Part shown: piece by piece, positions 16,683 through 24,683 of the stretch
Layout of the letters: every line of letters starts with the position of its first letter
Position numbering within the stretch: the stretch's first letter is position 1
NCBI RefSeq assembly: GCF_001941625.1
Contig: NZ_CP016076.1
Coordinates: forward strand, 3,286,001 to 3,350,000
DNA: 64,000 bases
Source: Actinoalloteichus fjordicus
Lineage (GTDB): Bacteria; Actinomycetota; Actinomycetes; Mycobacteriales; Pseudonocardiaceae
Reading direction: 5' to 3'
Notes under the pieces: model-generated
The model's database searches: none
Told to the model about the DNA's origin: nothing
What the model saw: only the letters and a program-made list of their open reading frames with translations
Program-made: the position numbers and the translations under genes

Positions 16683-17768
16683 TCAACGACGAGGCAGGCG
16701 CGCCGTGCCGCCCGCGCCGGGACGTCTGCCGTGCCAGGCGTCCCGCAGGAGAGCATCGAGCAGTTCGGCATCGACGGGTCGCGGGTTGGGATACGGGGTG
16801 GCGACCGCCAGTCGGGCGGCCTCGCGCAGGTCGACTTCGGCCATCCCCAGCTCACGCAGCGAGGTCGGGCCGCCGAGCGAGCCGATCAGATCCGCCAGAC
16901 CGCTCGGTGCATCCGGCACACCCATGGCTGCGGCGATCCCGGCCATCACCTCGGGGACGGCCGGTGCGTTGAAGGCCGTCGCGTGCGGGAGGACGACGGT
17001 GTGGGTCGGCGCATGGGACAGGCCGAAAGAGCCGCCGAGGACGTGGCAGAGCTTGTGGTGCAGGCCCATGCCCGCAGCCGCCAGACAGGTGCCCGCCAGC
17101 CACGCCCCTTCCAACAGATCCGCCCGCGCCGCGCCGTCGGCGGGCTCCTCGGCGACGACGGGCAGGGCCGGAACGATCAGGCCGATCGCGGCGTGCGCGA
17201 CGGCATCGATCAGGACATTGGCCTGTGGCGAGTACAACGCCTCCACCGCATGCGCCAGCGCGTTGACGGCACTGGTGATCGAGAGATCGACGGGCAGCCC
17301 CAGCGTCAGGTCGACGTCGTAGAGGACGGTCTCGGGGAGGAGGTCGGGGGAGGATCGGGTCGTCTTCCGCCCGTCCGCCGTCTCCCCGAGCACCGAGGTC
17401 ACCTCGGAGCCTGCGTACGTGGTGGGCACGATCACCTGGGGCAGGCCCGTGCGGGCCGCCACCGCCTTGGCCAGTCCGGTGGCGGTGCCGCCGCCGATCG
17501 CCACCAGGCAGTCGACGTCGTGTTCCCGCACGACCGCCAGCGCCTGTTCGGTGATCTCGACCGGGGCGTGCATCGTCGCGCCCGCGAACTCGGCGACGAG
17601 CAGCGGACCGAGGGCATCGCGAAGCCGGTCCGTCGACCGGCGGGACGGTCCGCTGACCAACAGGACCCGGCGGGCGCCGAGCCGCGCTGCCTCCTCGCCG
17701 AGTCGACCGACGACACCTGCGCCGAAGATCACCCGACTCGGGGTCGACGTGTGCACGAAGGTTCGCAT
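16683..17768 (-). CDS. Maleylacetate reductase (iron-containing ADH family)
   Basis: A 361-residue enzyme of the Fe-ADH superfamily: FVHTSTPSRVIFGAG start, VAIGGGTATGLAKAVA (nucleotide site), PTTYAGSEVTSVLGET and metal ligands in NALAHAVEALY and LHHKLCHVLGG. These match maleylacetate reductases, which reduce the ring-fission product of hydroxyquinol or chlorocatechol to 3-oxoadipate. The ATG at 17768 follows GGAGGACAG. It is the last gene of a minus-strand series with an esterase, a ring-cleavage dioxygenase and a WrbA-like reductase, consistent with quinone/hydroquinone catabolism. Confidence 0.9.
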   Translation of the reverse strand: MRTFVHTSTPSRVIFGAGVVGRLGEEAARLGARRVLLVSGPSRRSTDRLRDALGPLLVAEFAGATMHAPVEITEQALAVVREHDVDCLVAIGGGTATGLAKAVAARTGLPQVIVPTTYAGSEVTSVLGETADGRKTTRSSPDLLPETVLYDVDLTLGLPVDLSITSAVNALAHAVEALYSPQANVLIDAVAHAAIGLIVPALPVVAEEPADGAARADLLEGAWLAGTCLAAAGMGLHHKLCHVLGGSFGLSHAPTHTVVLPHATAFNAPAVPEVMAGIAAAMGVPDAPSGLADLIGSLGGPTSLRELGMAEVDLREAARLAVATPYPNPRPVDAELLDALLRDAWHGRRPGAGGTARLPRR

Positions 17769-17966
17769 CTCTGTCCTCCGATCGAGCGACCTGCCCGGCA
17801 TTCTCCGGGGAGCAGTGAATTCGTCGACGACCCGGCCGGACCGTCGACGAAGCGGACCGAGGATCAGGTCCGTGCCCAGCCGAGTTCGGCGAGGCGCGCC
17901 ATCACGGGGCCCGGCCTGCCGCAGGCGGGCATCCGACGGCCGGCCTGCGGTCCGCCTGCGCTCGGC

Positions 17967-18587
17967 TCAGTCGTCGGTCAGCCAGTCGCGCGCCGCCTGG
18001 AGGCCGGTGACGGTGATCTGATGGCCGCCGGGATGTCGATGGGTCGACACCTGAGCCGAGTTCTCCGCCAACGCCGTGACCAGCCGATCGGCGGCGGGCA
18101 ATGGTGCCATCGGGTCCTGCTCGCCGTTGGACAGCAGCAGTCTGCTGCCGCTCAGCGATTCCTCCGGGGCCTCCGACAGCGGCATCATCGCCGAGAACAG
18201 CACCGCCTCGCGCAGGCTGGCGGGCCGGAGCAGTGCCACGGCGGCGGCGATGTTGGCGCCGTTGGAGAAGCCGAGTGCGATCAGCCTGCGATCGGCGAGC
18301 CGGTAGCGGCGCCGGGCGTCGTCGACGAAGTCGGCGAGCTGGTGGGCGCGGGCGATGACGTCGGCGGTGTCGAAGACGCCTTCGGCGAGCCTGCGGAACC
18401 AGCGGGCCGCGCCGCGCTCGGTGACCGGACCGGCGGGCGCGATCAGCGGTGCGGTCGGGCTCAGCTCCCGTGCCAGGCCGACGAGGTCGTCCGGCCCGCC
18501 GCCGGTGCCGTGCAGGAGTAGCAGCACCGGCGCGTCCTCGGCACCGGGATGGAACCGGTGGCGGAGTGTGCTGTCCGCGCCCCTCAC
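17967..18587 (-). CDS. Phospholipase/carboxylesterase family hydrolase (MhqD-like)
   Basis: A 206-residue alpha/beta hydrolase of the small carboxylesterase family. The catalytic triad is visible as Ser108 in GFSNGA, Asp158 in NGEQDP and His189 in HPGGHQ, with an oxyanion region LLLLHGTGG. Its start overlaps the stop of the dioxygenase gene by four bases (18584-18587). In Bacillus the equivalent pair MhqD/MhqO is induced by hydroquinones under a MarR repressor; the same gene families occur together here. Confidence 0.87.
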   Translation of the reverse strand: MRGADSTLRHRFHPGAEDAPVLLLLHGTGGGPDDLVGLARELSPTAPLIAPAGPVTERGAARWFRRLAEGVFDTADVIARAHQLADFVDDARRRYRLADRRLIALGFSNGANIAAAVALLRPASLREAVLFSAMMPLSEAPEESLSGSRLLLSNGEQDPMAPLPAADRLVTALAENSAQVSTHRHPGGHQITVTGLQAARDWLTDD

Positions 18588-19654
18588 GTCGTCGCCGAAT
18601 CTGCGGCGGTGTGCGCGCCGAGCGCTGCGGCGGTCGTGGTCGTCTCGGGCGCGAGGCGCTCCGACGCCTCGGCCGCCGACACGGTCGAGGCGAGCCGCTG
18701 CGGGTTGTTCTCGGCGGGCAGGTTCAACCGGGGCAGCATCGCCTGGATCTGCTCGCGGTCAGGCTCCAGCCAAGGCGGGAGCCGCAGGGCGCGGCCCAGT
18801 TCGAGCAGCGGTTCGTCGGCGGTGAAGCCGGGCTCGTCGGTGGCGACCTCCAGCAGGGTGCCGCCCGGCTCCCGGAAGTAGATCGAGCGGAAGTACTGGC
18901 GGTCCATGATCGAGGTGACGGACACTCCACGGTCGAGCAGCTCCGCCCGCCAGTCGACCTGGGTGGCGGCGTCGGGGACGCGCCAGGCGACGTGATGCAC
19001 GGTGCCTGCCGCGACCAGTCCGCGCTGCGCGGTGGGCGTGACGAGGACGTCCACCAGGGCACCTGGTCCGCCGTCGCCTGCGGCGAACCGCAGTCGATCG
19101 CCGTGTTGGCTGGTGAGCCGGAGACCGAGGTCGTTGACGAGCATCGCCGAGGTCGCGGTCTCGTCGGTCACCGAGAGCGTGACCGAGTGCAGGCCTCGGA
19201 CGGCGTGTTCGACCGGGATCAGGCCGTCGTCCCAGGGTGAGCGGGGGTCGGGCTGGGTGTGCGCGACGAGGGCCAGCGCGAGTCCGTCGGGGTCGCGGAA
19301 GGTCAGGACGGTCTCCTCGTCGCGGTGCTCGAGTCCGTCGACCTGCACACCGTGGTCGGTGAGGTGGGTGCGCCACCAGCCGATCGATGCCTCGGGGATC
19401 GAGAACGCCGTGGCCGTCGCCTGCCCGGTGCCGTGTCTGCCTCGGGGAGCGCCCTTCCAGGGGAAGAAGGTCATCAGCGAGCCGGGGCGGCCGGACTCGT
19501 CGCCGTAGTAGAGGTGATAGGTGCCGGTGTCGTCGAAGTTCACCGTCGTCTTGACGATGCGCAGTCCGAGCGCCCGCAGGTAGAAGTCGACGTTGCGCTG
19601 CGGGTCGCCGCCGATCGCGGTGACGTGGTGCAGGCCGCTCGTCTGTATCGCCAT
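18584..19654 (-). CDS. Ring-cleaving dioxygenase, VOC superfamily (MhqO-like)
   Basis: A 356-residue protein with two glyoxalase/bleomycin-type halves: the first begins SGLHHVTAIGGDPQRNVDFY, the second near AVRGLHSVTLSVTDETATS. Metal-binding residues are expected at HHVTA, VHHVAWR and the C-terminal FREPGGTLLEVAT, all present. The family cleaves hydroquinone-type rings. The ATG at 19654 has GGAGAG upstream; an in-frame upstream extension is not needed. A proline/alanine-rich tail follows residue about 310. Translationally coupled to the esterase. Confidence 0.9.
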   Translation of the reverse strand: MAIQTSGLHHVTAIGGDPQRNVDFYLRALGLRIVKTTVNFDDTGTYHLYYGDESGRPGSLMTFFPWKGAPRGRHGTGQATATAFSIPEASIGWWRTHLTDHGVQVDGLEHRDEETVLTFRDPDGLALALVAHTQPDPRSPWDDGLIPVEHAVRGLHSVTLSVTDETATSAMLVNDLGLRLTSQHGDRLRFAAGDGGPGALVDVLVTPTAQRGLVAAGTVHHVAWRVPDAATQVDWRAELLDRGVSVTSIMDRQYFRSIYFREPGGTLLEVATDEPGFTADEPLLELGRALRLPPWLEPDREQIQAMLPRLNLPAENNPQRLASTVSAAEASERLAPETTTTAAALGAHTAADSATT

Positions 19655-19855
19655 GGTGATGCTCTCCTGGGCGTCGATGGTCGAGCCTGAGGGGTGTGAC
19701 GGTTTTCCCCGCGGGGCGAGGTGGGGCAAGGCGGGGAGGGTGCCGGTGGGGTCGTGACCCCCGGTGGGCGGTGACCCCCGGTGGGGCGGCGACGCGGCCG
19801 GAACAGCCTGCCGCGCCGCCGTCGACGGCGGGTGTGCCGGTGCTGCGATGGGCGG

Positions 19856-20473
19856 TCAGCCCGCGTTGCCTGCCTTGAGTGCTGCGGCGACCTTGACCAC
19901 GCGGCGGGCCTGGACGGCGGCGGCGGTGCGAGTGGTGTCGTCCACCGGGTTGGCGCCCTGGGCGTCGACGTGGCTGGTGCCGTAGGGGTTGCCGTCCACG
20001 AACTTGGAACCGTCGGTGTAGCCGGGGCTCACGATGATGCCGCCGAAGTGGTGGACGGTGTGGTACAGCGCGAGCAGCGTCGACTCCTGACCGCCGTGGG
20101 CGGTGGCGCTGGAGGTGAAGCCGCTGTAGATCTTGTCGGCGAGCAGGCCCTGCTGCCACTGGCCGCCGAGGGAGTCGATGAACTGCTTGAGCTGGGCGGC
20201 GATGTTCCCGTACCGCGTGGGGGAGCCGAAGATCACGGCGTCGGCCCACAGGATGTCGTCGGGGGTCGCCACGGCGATGTCGGCGGTGGCCTCGATGTTG
20301 GCCCGCCAGGCCGGGTTGGAGTCGATGGCGCTGTCGGGGGCGAGTTCGGCGACCCTGCGCAGCCGGACCTCGGCGCCTGCCTTCTCGGCCTCGGCGATGA
20401 GGGTCTTCGCGATCTCGGCGATGGTGCCGGTCGAGGAGTAGTAGATGACGGTCAGCTTGACGGGGGTGCTCAT
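19856..20473 (-). CDS. wrbA: NAD(P)H:quinone oxidoreductase, WrbA type
   Basis: A 205-residue flavodoxin-fold reductase: KLTVIYYSSTGTIAEIAKTL carries the FMN phosphate loop, FGSPTRYGNIAAQLKQFID is the WrbA hallmark, and FTSSATAHGGQESTLLALY follows. It reduces quinones by two electrons to hydroquinones, preventing redox cycling. It is first in the minus-strand block leading to the dioxygenase and esterase, and is divergent from a MarR gene with strong palindromes between. About 200 bases separate it from the dioxygenase. Confidence 0.92.
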   Translation of the reverse strand: MSTPVKLTVIYYSSTGTIAEIAKTLIAEAEKAGAEVRLRRVAELAPDSAIDSNPAWRANIEATADIAVATPDDILWADAVIFGSPTRYGNIAAQLKQFIDSLGGQWQQGLLADKIYSGFTSSATAHGGQESTLLALYHTVHHFGGIIVSPGYTDGSKFVDGNPYGTSHVDAQGANPVDDTTRTAAAVQARRVVKVAAALKAGNAG

Positions 20474-20506
20474 AGGTGTCGTTCTCCCGGGGTGATGTGA
20501 TCTGCG

Positions 20507-20557
20507 GAAGATGCTACCTGGATAACATCTTCCATGGAAGATATCTCCTGGGAAGAG
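20507..20557. promoter_or_regulatory. MarR-type operator cluster between wrbA and the regulator
   Basis: A perfect 16-base palindrome ATCTTCCATGGAAGAT is at 20527-20542. A wider inverted repeat pairs GGAAGATG (20506-20513) with CATCTTCC (20526-20533). A weaker third copy ATCTCCTGGGAAGAG follows at 20543-20557. The sites cover probable minus-strand -35/-10 elements of wrbA and lie just upstream of a TAGACT -10 (20568-20573) for the regulator. Confidence 0.65.
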
Positions 20558-20606
20558 TTTTCCGCGTTAGACTGTGGTCGTGCACACAGGAGACGAGGAA
20601 GACTCG

Positions 20607-21119
20607 GTGAGCCCGGGCGCCGTGCCGGCGCCGCAGCCGGGGGACGATGAGCTGGTGACCTGGTGGGGCCTGGTCATCGAGGGCTATCACGCGACCCAGG
20701 ACAGACTGATGGGAGAGATCACCGCCCGATTCGGTCTGGCCCCCGCCTCCTTCGACATCCTCATCCGCCTCATCCGCTCACCGCGGACCCGGCTCCCGAT
20801 GACTCGGCTCGCCAGGGAGGCGGCGCTCACCAGCGGTGGCTTCACCAAGGTCGCCGACCGCCTCGTCGCCGCCGACCTGATCCGGCGGGAGCCCTGCTCG
20901 ACCGATCGGCGGATCACCTATGCCGTGCTCACCGAACACGGCCGTGACGTGGCCGAGCGTGCGCGGGCCGCGTGCGCGCAGATCCTGCGACAGCGGGTGC
21001 TGGAGCCGCTGGGCCCTGCGGCCTCGGAGTCGTTGGCCCAGGCGATGCGCACACTGCGGTCGGCCAACGGCGACGGCGTGGAGGGGCCTGCTCCGGCCGC
21101 CGGATCGGGTCGCAGCTGA
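20607..21119 (+). CDS. MarR family transcriptional regulator (MhqR-like role inferred)
   Basis: A 170-residue winged-helix protein: TWWGLVIEGYHATQDRLMGE helix, then FDILIRLIRSPRTRLPMTRL and the recognition region TSGGFTKVADRLVAADLIRR with the wing PCSTDRRITYAVLTEHG. The GTG at 20607 follows GAGGAA; earlier GTG codons are possible. It is divergent from wrbA and the quinone operon. Sensing of quinones by cysteine modification is known for MhqR/QorR relatives; here Cys residues occur in the wing (EPCSTD) and in helix RAACAQI. Confidence 0.9.
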   Translation: MSPGAVPAPQPGDDELVTWWGLVIEGYHATQDRLMGEITARFGLAPASFDILIRLIRSPRTRLPMTRLAREAALTSGGFTKVADRLVAADLIRREPCSTDRRITYAVLTEHGRDVAERARAACAQILRQRVLEPLGPAASESLAQAMRTLRSANGDGVEGPAPAAGSGRS

Positions 21120-21452
21120 CGTCGAACCGGGTTCGGTCTGCCGTCGCACAGTCTGTTCGGCGGGCCTTGCCGGGCATGCCCCTCGCCTCGTTCGGACCCG
21201 TGTCCCTCCCGGGCCACCGGTCCGTCCTCGTCGGCACCAGGTGTCGTGGCCCGGACGGGAGGTGACCTGATCTCCGCTGTTCGGCCGCCCGTTTCGGAGT
21301 GCCTGCCGGCGGTGTGCGCTGCGCCGAACGGGCGATTATCGTGCCGAATCCGGTGAGGATCTTGCCTGATTCCCTCCGATGAGGAGAATTTCCCACTGTC
21401 AGTGGCGCTCGCCGGCAGGGGAGGCCAACCGGACGTGACCTCGGGAGGCCCG

Positions 21453-22724
21453 GTGCACGTGTCCAGATCCCGATTCCGTGCCAGGTCGGCGGTGGCGCTG
21501 GCGACTGCGGTCGGCCTGCTCTGCTCCGCGCTCACGGTGTCCTCGGCCTCGGCGGGAACCGCGAGGGTCGACGGCAGCACCGGGCCGTCGGCAGACGGTG
21601 AACCTCGGCAGGCGGAGCAGCTGCGGGGCGCCTGGGTGTCCAGTGTGTCCAACATCGACTGGCCGAGCGGCGCGGGCCTCAGCCCGGCGGCACAGCAACA
21701 GGAGTACGTCGACCTCCTTGACGAGCTGGTGGACCTGCGCCTCAACGCCGTCTTCGTCCAGATCCGTCCCACGGCCGACGCCTTCTGGCCCTCCCCACAC
21801 GAACCGTGGTCGCAGTGGCTGACCGGCACGCAGGGCGTGGACCCCGGCTACGATCCGCTCGCGTTCCTCGTCGAGGAGGCCCACGCGCGGGGTCTGGAGT
21901 TCCATGCCTGGTTCAATCCCTATCGGGTCAGCACCCAGAGCGATCCGGGCAGGCTGGCCCCGGATCATCCGGCGCGGGTGAACCCGGACTGGATCTTTCG
22001 GTACGGCACCCAGCTCTACTACGACCCGGGGAATCCCGAGGTCCGCGCGTTCGTCCAGACGGCGATGATGGACGCGGTCGAGAACTATGACATCGACGGC
22101 GTGCACTTCGACGACTACTTCTATCCGTACCCGGTGAGCGGGCAGACGATTCCCGACCAGGACACCTTCGCCGAGTTCGGCGGCGACTTCACCTCGATCG
22201 CCGACTGGCGGCGCGACAACATCAACCTGCTGGTGCGGGAGATGGGCGAGCGGGTCGAGGCCGTCAAACCCGATGTCGACTTCGGCGTCAGCCCGTTCGG
22301 GATCTGGCGCAACAGGTCCAGCGACGCGAGCGGTTCCGACACCAACGGGCTGGAGTCCTACAGCGCGATCTTCGCCGACACCCGTCGGTGGATCGAGGAG
22401 GGCTGGGTCGACTACGTCACTCCGCAGGTCTACTGGGAGATCGGCCACTCCGCCGCCGACTACGCCGTCCTCGTCCCATGGTGGGCCGACGCGGTCGCGG
22501 GCACCGGCGTGCAGCTCTACATCGGACAGGCTGCCTACAAGGTCGGCAGCAACTCGGCATGGAACACCGCCGAGCTCAGCGAGCACCTGACACTCAATCA
22601 GGCACACCCCGAGGTCGGCGGCGACGTCTACTTCAGCGTGTCCTCCCTGCGCACGAATGCCGCAGCGGCCATCGCACGAGTGGTCCAGGACCACTACGGC
22701 GAGGCCGCCGACCCGCCCGCCTAG
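21453..22724 (+). CDS. Secreted glycosyl hydrolase-like 10 (GHL10/DUF187) family protein
   Basis: A 423-residue protein with a Sec signal peptide (RSRFRARSAVALATAVGLL, cleavage near SASAGT). The body is a TIM-barrel of the GHL10 type: RGAWVSSVSNIDWPS, NAVFVQIRPTADAFWPS, FHAWFNPYRVST, DIDGVHFDDYFYPY and DYVTPQVYWEIGH are the family's strand motifs, with acidic catalytic candidates in HFDDYFYP. It probably acts on cell-wall or extracellular glycans. GTG 21453, after GGGAGG, or GTG 21459 is the likely start. Confidence 0.88.
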   Translation: MHVSRSRFRARSAVALATAVGLLCSALTVSSASAGTARVDGSTGPSADGEPRQAEQLRGAWVSSVSNIDWPSGAGLSPAAQQQEYVDLLDELVDLRLNAVFVQIRPTADAFWPSPHEPWSQWLTGTQGVDPGYDPLAFLVEEAHARGLEFHAWFNPYRVSTQSDPGRLAPDHPARVNPDWIFRYGTQLYYDPGNPEVRAFVQTAMMDAVENYDIDGVHFDDYFYPYPVSGQTIPDQDTFAEFGGDFTSIADWRRDNINLLVREMGERVEAVKPDVDFGVSPFGIWRNRSSDASGSDTNGLESYSAIFADTRRWIEEGWVDYVTPQVYWEIGHSAADYAVLVPWWADAVAGTGVQLYIGQAAYKVGSNSAWNTAELSEHLTLNQAHPEVGGDVYFSVSSLRTNAAAAIARVVQDHYGEAADPPA

Positions 22725-22868
22725 CGCCGAGCGCGAATGATCGGGAGCGTGAACTCACTGCCGAGGGGCCGGTCGGCAGGGCCGGCTGTCGAGAAGGCCG
22801 ACGCCCTGCACTGACGACGGGCCCTCGGCGTCCGATCGGCGCCGCCGGTGGCGGGGCGTTCGATGCGC

Positions 22869-23387
22869 TCAGGAGTAGACGACGTCGGCAGGGGCGACGA
22901 TCCGGACGCCTGCCGCTGCCAACTCCTGCTCGATCTCGGTGGAGACCGCTCGCGCCGGGATCTTCTCGTCCGGGTCGTCGTAGGTCGCGTGCGCGCCCTT
23001 GACGAGCACCACGTGATGTCCTCGGTGCACGGCGGCCAGCGAGGTCGCTCGGACGCAGTAGTCGCTCTGCATGCCCGCGACGATCAGGGTGGTCGGCTCG
23101 GGAAGGAGTTCGGCCAGCCCGGTGCCCTCGAAGGCGTCGGCCTGCCGCTTGTCGACGACCTCCTCGCCCGGCCGGGGCGAGTGCACGAGCTCCCAGCCCG
23201 GGGTGCCGGGCAGGTCCGGGTCGTCGTCGGTCCCGTTGTTGCGGACGTGGATGACCCTGGCGCCCTCGGCGCGACCTCGGACGAGCAGATTCTCGATGAC
23301 CGGGGCGACGAGCGCCGCCTCCGGCACCGGCTCGGGCGCTTCGAGCATGTTGCGTTGAACATCGATGAGCAGCAGCACGGCAGACAT
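22869..23387 (-). CDS. Isochorismatase family cysteine hydrolase
   Basis: A 172-residue hydrolase with the family triad: Asp9 in LLIDVQ, Lys80 in VVDKRQADAF and Cys111 in GMQSDYCVRAT. The cis-peptide region LIVAGMQSDY is present. It hydrolyses an amide, imide or vinyl-ether substrate, as in nicotinamidase or isochorismatase. It is divergent from the methyltransferase gene, with the Fur/Zur-type box about 160 bases upstream, so shared metal control is possible but unproven. Confidence 0.9.
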   Translation of the reverse strand: MSAVLLLIDVQRNMLEAPEPVPEAALVAPVIENLLVRGRAEGARVIHVRNNGTDDDPDLPGTPGWELVHSPRPGEEVVDKRQADAFEGTGLAELLPEPTTLIVAGMQSDYCVRATSLAAVHRGHHVVLVKGAHATYDDPDEKIPARAVSTEIEQELAAAGVRIVAPADVVYS

Positions 23388-23544
23388 TGCTGCACGGTAT
23401 CCGGCGGCTCGGACAGGACACGCCACGCGGGGTCCGCGGGCCGTCGACGATCGGGCCGCCGCAGCGGACGATGCAGCCGGTCGAGACGCGCACACCCTGG
23501 TCGCCTGTCGGTCCCGGCAGTGCGGACACGAAGACCTCGGCAAT

Positions 23545-23576
23545 CTATTGAAAATTATTCTCAATAGTGCCATGAT
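23545..23576 (+). promoter_or_regulatory. Fur/Zur-family box overlapping a promoter
   Basis: The 15-mer at 23549-23563, TGAAAATTATTCTCA, fits the 7-1-7 Fur-superfamily pattern TGANAATNATTNTCA at every fixed position. Flanks extend it to a 23-base palindrome (23545-23567) with 10 of 11 arm positions paired. TTGAAA (23549-23554) could be a -35 with CATGAT (23571-23576) as -10, so a bound repressor would cover the promoter. The AAAA left arm resembles actinobacterial Zur boxes as I recall them. About 140 bases separate the box from the methyltransferase start. Confidence 0.7.
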
Positions 23577-23708
23577 CGAGCTATGTGTCGTTCAGTGGTC
23601 GAGGGCGCGCGGAGCGTGATCCCTCATCGTCGTGGCCGGCCTCGATGACCGGCTCGTACGTCACTCGAAGCGACGGTGCGCGTGGTGAATCGCGAATGAG
23701 GAGTGTCG

Positions 23709-24479
23709 ATGCACGGGAAGCCGCAGTCCGGCAGCACCACGTCGCCCGAGGTGTCGCCGGGTGATCACGAGTGGCTCGCCCGACTGCCCGCCACGCTGTC
23801 GCGGGCCGAGATCCTCGAGGTCAACAAGGCGAAGAGCGATGTGCACACCTGGCGACGCCACGAGTACAACGGCTGGGCCTTCGACGTCCCGCCGGGCGTG
23901 TTCCTGCCGGGCGGGACGAGCAGGGTGCTGCACGACCGGCTGCTCGACGGCACCATCGCCCTGGCAGACCGCTCGTATGCCGCGATGGGCGCAGGCCTCG
24001 GCGTCGAGGCGGTGATCGCGGGGATGCGGGGCGCTCGCGAGGTCGTCGTCCTCGACGTACACGCCGACAGCGTGCGCGTGGCCGCCGAGCACTACGCCCG
24101 GCTGGCGGCCCCCGAGTCCGCCTCGGAGTTCGAGGCTCTCACCTCGGATCTGTTCGACGCGGTCGCGCCGGGCACGCGGTTCGACGTCGTGACCTTCAAT
24201 CCTCCCGCGGTGAGTCTGCGCACCAGCGAGGTGCCCGACGTGGTGCGCAACGTGTGCGTGGGTCGGACCATCGTGGATCGGTTCGTGGACCAGCTCGTCG
24301 ACCGTGATCTGCTGGCCGTCGGCGGCTCGGCGTTTCTGCTCCTGTCCAACACCGCCGACCTGCGGGGCGCGATCGACTATGCGTTGCGGCGCGGACTTCT
24401 TGTGGAGACGGTGCACGTGCAGACCTGGGGCGACGCGGTGCTGACCTACCTGTTCCGCTTGAGCGGAGTCCGGCCGTAG
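23709..24479 (+). CDS. Class I SAM-dependent methyltransferase (HemK/PrmA-like)
   Basis: A 256-residue Rossmann methyltransferase: motif I is YAAMGAGLGVEAVIAG, the acidic residue follows in VVVLDVHADSV, and the N/D-PP-Y-like motif IV is FNPPAVSL, as in enzymes methylating planar nitrogen groups. The N-terminal WRRHEYNGWAFDVPPGVFLP resembles the substrate region of HemK-like proteins. The ATG follows GAGGAG by five bases. It is the first gene after the Fur/Zur-type box and is followed about 200 bases later by the PLP-enzyme gene, so it may modify the same small molecule. The substrate is unknown. Confidence 0.82.
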   Translation: MHGKPQSGSTTSPEVSPGDHEWLARLPATLSRAEILEVNKAKSDVHTWRRHEYNGWAFDVPPGVFLPGGTSRVLHDRLLDGTIALADRSYAAMGAGLGVEAVIAGMRGAREVVVLDVHADSVRVAAEHYARLAAPESASEFEALTSDLFDAVAPGTRFDVVTFNPPAVSLRTSEVPDVVRNVCVGRTIVDRFVDQLVDRDLLAVGGSAFLLLSNTADLRGAIDYALRRGLLVETVHVQTWGDAVLTYLFRLSGVRP

Positions 24480-24683
24480 CCGAGCCGGGGACGGCGACGG
24501 CCCGGTTCCTCGCCGGGCATCCTGTCCGCTTCCGCGCCCGCGTCGTCGCGAGGCGGACCGGGCGAGATGCCTGCCGAGCCGGGGACCGTTCTCGGCGGCG
24601 CGCCGGTTGGGCGTGGACGAGGTCGGCGGCGCGGGATCGTGGCCGAAGGTGATGGCGATCAGGTCGATTGTGCGGGGGCGCGG

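Noticed and set aside
16123-16686. 187-residue minus-strand frame before the maleylacetate reductase gene
   Set aside because: Composition changes abruptly along its length and no family motif appears; crosses the low-GC palindromes.
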